Positions 58,177 to 64,000 of a stretch of DNA of 64,000 bases are shown piece by piece. Position 1 is the stretch's first letter, and each line of letters opens with the position of its first letter. The notes beneath the pieces are model-generated. The model worked only from the letters and a program-made list of their open reading frames with translations. It was not told the origin of the DNA and ran no database searches. The stretch comes from Montifringilla adamsi. Its lineage: Eukaryota; Chordata; Aves; Passeriformes; Passeridae. The position numbers and the translations under genes were made by a program. Location of the stretch: positions 9,712,815-9,776,814 of the forward strand of contig JAGGNK010007448.1 in the NCBI GenBank assembly GCA_017590115.1. The letters run 5' to 3'.

Positions 58177-61100
58177 CCTGACCAAGCCAACAAAAAACTC
58201 CCTTTGGAGAGGATCTTCAAAACTTTCATACAGAAGCCTTGGACATGAAAAGCTTAGTTGATCACTTCAATTATAAGACAAAGCAAATGAATTCTTAGTT
58301 GGTAGATGATACCTTTTTCCTGTCATAAACTAATTTACAAATCTCAAACACATCCAGTAATACAGTTATTGAAAATCCTACGGAAACAGCTATCAAAGGA
58401 AGGGACAGTGAACAGGAACTCTGCAAAACTGCAGCCCCAGTTCGCTCCAAAATGCAGCCAAAATTTTTTAAATAATCCAGAAAAATGTCCTGTGTTTCTG
58501 TGAGGATCAAGTTTAGGCTGGATGATGGACTTATTCCTTGTTAAAACTCCAAGCATTAGAAGTGTTCCTAAAACCAAAATGAAATTTAAAAAAAAGAAGA
58601 AATAAAGAAAACTCCAAGCCTGATTTCCACAAATGAAATACATCTAATGATATTTTCACATTCTTTTCTCCTGGATCACTGAAATGTGATGAGTCAGATC
58701 CTTTTTTTTCCTTCAAATTATAAACCTGATACAATTTGTAATTGTCTTCTGGAGGCCACTGGTGTTATGTTGCTGACAGTTTTATACATATCATAGAACA
58801 CAGCACACCACATACATTATTTTAGTTAAAAACGATGCCAACAGTATGTTATTAATTCCAGTTCAAGAATTCGATTATATTTTAAAACCAAAACTTAGTC
58901 TTTGTTTTGTCATCAGAAACAAAAGCATTGCTACTGACTCTGGAAGAATAAAGCTTATTTCAAACGAAGCATTGAGATTTGTGCTTCACCTTTAAGCTAC
59001 CTGAAAGAAAATATAGCAACTCTAAATTAAAAGTATTATTCATATATATTTTTAAATTTTTTCTCTAGACAGCTTTGTGCATATCTGCTCTGTACTGTTT
59101 TCTCATGAGAACTATAATAAATGAGCTGCTTCTGCAACTTCACAGCAGGTATTTTGATTTGAGAGTAATCACAGTTTTCTCTACAATCTTTATACAATTT
59201 ACGTCCTGATCATCTAACAAATAAGTAAAAGATTTAAATTGACATCAATATGTATACCTTTCTCTAAATGAGAAAAATGTTTATTAAAAAAAAAATCTAG
59301 TGAATATACCAACTATTGAGTTCAAAGCAAAGACACCACATGTGTCTAAATAAATATCAAGGAAGTGTCAGAGGTAAATGAGGAGAGACCAGGTGAAATG
59401 TGTGTGATGTGTTAATTGTATTCAAAAAAATAATAGAGCAAGACAGAAAAGCTGAACTTCCAATTATCATAATGGTATCTACTTCACAACACATTTTCAA
59501 ACTTGAAAGAGACATTTTAAACCATAGGAATTCTGAGCAGAATACCTCCAGCTGTGCTCTGCATAAATCTTGCACGCTGTACATACACAGTTTATTTAAA
59601 TACCAAGTAAAGTTATGACTTACAAAATGCATATTTCAGTCACAATAGAATATCTGTCATTGCCAGAGCTGCTACTCACTGAATGAAAGTCTCAAAAAAC
59701 AATGAATTAAATTAGAAAAAGATAAGAAAGGACAGAATGTTTTCATTTGATGTTTTACCAGACTGAAGTAGCGTGTGTTTTAAAGAACAACGTACTTATC
59801 AGCCCTCTGCAGAGTTCACATTTTTGTGTTCCCCAAAACAGAATAAGGAAGGAAAAAAAATGGTCCTCAGTGCAAGACTAAGTTTTGCCTATACAGCATT
59901 TCGGCCATGAGCCAGAATTTGTCTGTCACTAATGCCTTCCCACAGCAAAATCAATGCTCCATGTGAAGAGCAGTTGCCCAGCCCTCTGATGCCATGCAAG
60001 AGCCAAAGCAGGAAGGGGCCTTGGTCCCCTCTGTGTTTCCCAGTGCACACATGGGGATCCCTGAGCCCCAGGGCAGTGTCAGAATCTCCCACACTCCACT
60101 GTCAGTCCTGGCTCAGGAGCAAAGGGCTTCTTCTGCCTCTAGCCCCGCTGCATTCCAGGTGTCACTGTACGAGCTCTATCACCAGCTATGCAAGCAATCC
60201 TTACAACTAATTGGGATTTACTGCCCTTCCCCTGCCTCCACTGGTACCACACCAGTACAAATTGTACACTCCCATTCCTACACAATATACACCGTGAAAG
60301 CCCATCTGTGAAAGCCCACAGTGGCATGGTTTCTCTATTCTGTTTCTAACCCGACTAAATATTTTAATTTTTATCATAATTTCATCAACTTTATCTGCCA
60401 CTGAAGGCTACTTTACAAATCCAAATCCCAAAATCTCTTCCACCATCTTCTGTCAATGGAAGCAATACTCTCTCTTCAGTTGTACAGCTGCTCACACTAC
60501 TGATAATGTTCACTCCTTGCCACCTGCCTAAAAGGTCCTTGGGGTGGGGTTTTTCATGGGTTTGTGTGTGTTGGTGGTTTTTTTTCCCCTAATACCAGAT
60601 ACAACAGCTCATTTGAAAAAACACAGAGTCACTGAGTGCCTCACACAGAAGCTGAATTCAAGGGTGATGTTATTTTCTGCTTCGTGTTTGTTTATGTGCC
60701 TCCTTGTTCCCCTCCAAGTCCCCTGCACTTTATTAGTTCAGGAAATATCTCCAAGTTCTCCTGCATGGAGGCATTTGCACAAGGCTGTGCACTCACAATT
60801 AGAACTGAAGCATCAGGAGACAATGCAGTGAAAACACAGGCAAGAGCCAGCCTAAAACAAACAACCAAAGGCTTGAAACAAATTGAGAAGAAGCAAAAAC
60901 AAGTGCATCAAATAGCACAAACCCCAGAATCAGGTGTGAGAGGCACAGCCAAGTAAGTGAATATCCACATCCTCGCACAGCAAAGCTGACAGAGCACAGA
61001 CTGCTGCTCCCTGCACAGCCTGCCCTGTAACAGGGAGATCGAGAGGCTTTGGAACAAAGCTCCTTTTATTTCTGCACCACCACCACAGAAGACGCAGAGT

Positions 61101-64000
61101 GCCCTGATCCAGACTGATGGCTGAACACACAACTTGTATGGGGGCTGCAGAGTTACTCAGACAACACAGCCAAAGGTAGTTCTCAGATTGCTCCAAGGTT
61201 CCACAAACTAAGTGACCACAAACCGCTAAACATCAGCATGAAGCGGCTAAACATTAATAATCTCAAAGCAGACCTATGCACATCAGCATTCTGGCACCAC
61301 ACTTGAAGGAAATTCACATTTCTGCTATTACTGCACAGCGAGATGCAGAGCACCCCATCCCTTTGGGCAAAGTTCCTACACCCAAAACCATTCCCATGAT
61401 GGATTTTAGCGGAGGTGTGTTTGCTATTTTGCTTTGATTTGAGTTTTGCTGGAGTTTTACTTTAACATGTATGATGGACAGGGAAGTTTGCATGCACCTT
61501 TCCAGGCAGAAACACCACAATCAGCAGAGGGTCATGTTAACTTTCTCAAATATTACTTTGTATTACCTTCCCCTCAGAATCCTGGGCTCCCCCTCCCCTG
61601 AGCGTGGCATACGGAATTAGATAACAGAGGATCTTAGAACAGTTTGGAAATTACAAAACAATTCTATTTACTACATACCAGACTGCTGGAAGAGATTAAA
61701 GAAAATGTCTTTTCAGGTTCATTAACATATGTATATCTCAACAGACTTAGATGTAGAATAATAAATGCCATTTTGAAGAACAGTAACTGTTTGTTAGAAA
61801 AAGAGCCATTTTTAAGGTTTAAAACAGCAAAAGCAGAAATTTGTCTATAGCAACAGTAAGGCTCAGAGAAGAAACAGCAACAGAATTGAAATGAAAACAA
61901 ACATCACACAGAAAACAAACAAAACTGTGTTTCCCCACTAAATCTTTTCCAGTCAGTGACTGAATTCAGCACTTCCCATAGATGGTAAAACACAGCAATA
62001 GTTACAGGTGGCTTCTAAGGGAGGTTGCTGAAACCTTGGCTCTTTAAAATGTCACAAAACACAGAATCTTCCGAGTAGGAAGAAAAAAGTCTTAAATTTC
62101 AGTTCCAGGATATACAGAAACTCAATTTATGTCCGTTTTTATTGCAAAAAAATTTACACACTGTCAGTGCCATTCTCATTGTCTACTCCTACCTGTCAGT
62201 AAAGTCACCACGATGACATTTAGAAATTACTGTCATTTAGGCATTCCTAGAGTGTCTCTACAGGGATGGATTTGAGAGCTCAACCACTTGAACAGGAAAA
62301 GAATAAAGATGGGTGGGAGAAAATTCCCGATGCTATACATCAGCACTGACTTCAAACAGAACACAACAAAACTGCAAGTAAAACAAAAAGTTCTATTTAA
62401 CTAGCTTCTGCTCACTGTTTCCCCTATAGCTTGGGGTTCATTTTAACAGGTCTGTGCACAAGTTATATAAGCATTAGGGATCATCCTTCTTCATATCTTC
62501 TATAGATGGACAAACACTCCTAAAGCTCTGAGCTGTGGAGACAGCTCTGGTGACAGGGAAGTATTTACTCTGCATGCAGTGTGTGCCTTTAAAATATACA
62601 TGCAAGAAAAAGAAGCTAGGCAGAAGATGGCCACGGAGAGGAAGGAACTGGGATGTGGCAATTACTGGGAGTTGGAAATGACTATTTACTCTTCCACTGA
62701 ATAACTTAAAAAAATAATTCACCATGGCAACAATCATACTTCATAGTAGATAAAGCACTGAGTGCTACAAAGCCTTTGCAGAATGAATTATGCACCAGTA
62801 CGTAGCATGCACTTGCTTTATATTACTGCACACACATTCCAACAAAATTTCCTTTTTGACTCATCTGGCATTTGCTTTTTTACTCTGCACCAAATATCAT
62901 ATACTTTTCTGACTCTGATCTCATGAATCTGGAACTATTGAAGGCATTTATTGTGTCTGTTCCAGAGATTCCTGTAAAATAATTAATGCATTATCTCCTT
63001 AAGTTGTTATGCTGAAAAAGAAAAAAACTTATTTCCTGCTATTCATAATGGTTTCTTCCCCCACCATTGCTCAAATTGTATCGCATTATGAAAAAAATTC
63101 ATATCAAAGTTACAATTATGAAAATTGATAGTACATTGTCTTCTCCATTTAAAATCCAAATATAAATTATCAGGTTTTGACAGGACAACAGAACTTAGGC
63201 AGCAATGTGTGTATAACACACGTTCCTCCACCAGGGTAGTTCAGCTAAAGCAGTGTGAAAACTGGAGTATATAAAACATCTGTGAGTTTCAATAAGTAGT
63301 TTCATTTTAAGATCAGCAGTTCACAAATTAGAAAGTAATTTCATCAATGGAAGCACACAAAAAGCGTGGGAATAGAAAAGCACATTGACTCTGCCTCTGA
63401 TTTTCTGCTTACTTCTAAGTGGATGCATCCAAGGAATATTTAGGTTAAATTTAAACCAAATCAATTCAGAACAATGCAAATAACCAGGAATTATCCAGTT
63501 TACAACTAACGGTTGCTCAGGCAAATAAGCCTGAATAAAACTGAATAATTAACCATGAAGACAAAGAGAATTAATTGATGCTTCACTGCAGAGATTCACT
63601 TATCCTCAGTGGTTCCCACTGCATGCAAGGAGGTATCAGTAGTCATAGTCCCAGTTCCATGTGAAAGGTGTAACTCATGGAGGAGTATTTCCAGCACAGT
63701 AACAGGATGTCATCCAGTGGTTTCCTACAGGTACCAGCCCTGTCACAATCACTGCAGTGCCAGAGAACAGGCAGAACTCTTGTCATTTGGGATGCCTGTA
63801 CGTCCCAGCAAAGCCTGGAGTGCAGCTCCCACGCGAGATGGAGACAAACCCCACAGGGCTGAGGCTGCAGCAGCAGCACCGCCCTGCAGCCCCCACACCC
63901 TGCTGGGTCACACCCACACCCCACTGCTCTGGGCCAGCCCACCCGGAGCTTACCTCGACCCACAGGTGGGGAGGTTGTTCTGCACAAACACTGGGAGAGT

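Larger units (their letters stand above)
44497..64000 (-). other. Very large DENND1A intron (incomplete)
   Basis: At least 19.5 kb without any exon I can match to DENND1A. It is mostly AT-rich. It holds candidate regulatory stretches (46.27-46.57, 53.09-53.37 and 55.19-55.41 kb), a diverged tandem duplication at 52.0-52.2 kb, a 14-bp triplicate at 58.14 kb, and a TA microsatellite. Stretches at 48.31-48.56 and 49.45-49.76 kb also look non-random but carry no single striking motif. Confidence 0.75.

Noticed and set aside
57900..58229. Minus-strand open frame through the GC-rich triplicate with a GTACCT donor-like site
   Set aside because: The codons come from the 14-bp repeat, the acceptor is poor, and there is no match to DENND1A.
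63953..64000. Possible exon end with donor GTAAGC at the right edge (minus strand)
   Set aside because: The translated frames do not resemble DENND1A's DENN core and only about 50 bases are visible. It cannot be supported.
44497..64000. Search for the preceding DENND1A exon (DENN core)
   Set aside because: No stretch with suitable splice sites translated to the expected protein. The exon is most likely beyond the window.

Overview
This is vertebrate nuclear DNA: spliced genes with GT/AG introns, long AT-rich introns and no operons. A degraded CR1-type LINE 3' end near 33.2 kb, the absence of recognisable mammalian SINEs, and compact exon spacing point to a bird, or more cautiously a sauropsid. 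No bacterial, viral, tRNA, rRNA or CRISPR feature was recognised.

Positions 1-8589, plus strand: the 3' half of Crumbs homolog 2 (CRB2), a type I membrane protein of the apical polarity complex. Six shared exons encode the end of one laminin G domain, two further laminin G domains and a run of EGF domains. They are followed by TWO alternative terminal coding exons, 7299-7526 and 8371-8589. Each encodes a transmembrane helix, a 37-residue cytoplasmic tail with a GTYSPS FERM-binding core and a C-terminal ERLI PDZ ligand. Both are in the phase needed to follow the exon ending at 5401. The first tail is typical of CRB2. The second resembles the CRB1 tail. This is the most notable finding in the window.

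Positions 8590-13625: the region between two convergent genes. It holds 3' UTR sequence and an AT-rich block at 10.67-10.92 kb with poly(A) hexamers on both strands.

Positions 13626-64000, minus strand: the 3' part of DENND1A (connecdenn 1), a Rab35 guanine-nucleotide exchange factor of clathrin-mediated endocytosis. Eleven exons, all phase-consistent, encode about 768 C-terminal residues from the end of the DENN module to the stop codon. One 60-bp proline-rich exon (26355-26414) looks like an optional cassette. CRB2 and DENND1A are also convergent neighbours in mammals, so the synteny supports both calls.

The DENND1A introns, especially 26.4-36.1 kb and the open-ended one above 44.5 kb, contain several stretches dense in homeodomain, POU and TGTCAG motifs that look like candidate conserved enhancers. 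From general knowledge, this gene lies near LHX2, and its introns may host LHX2 enhancers. Small tandem duplications, a 56-bp GC-rich minisatellite and simple repeats make up the remaining recognisable structure.
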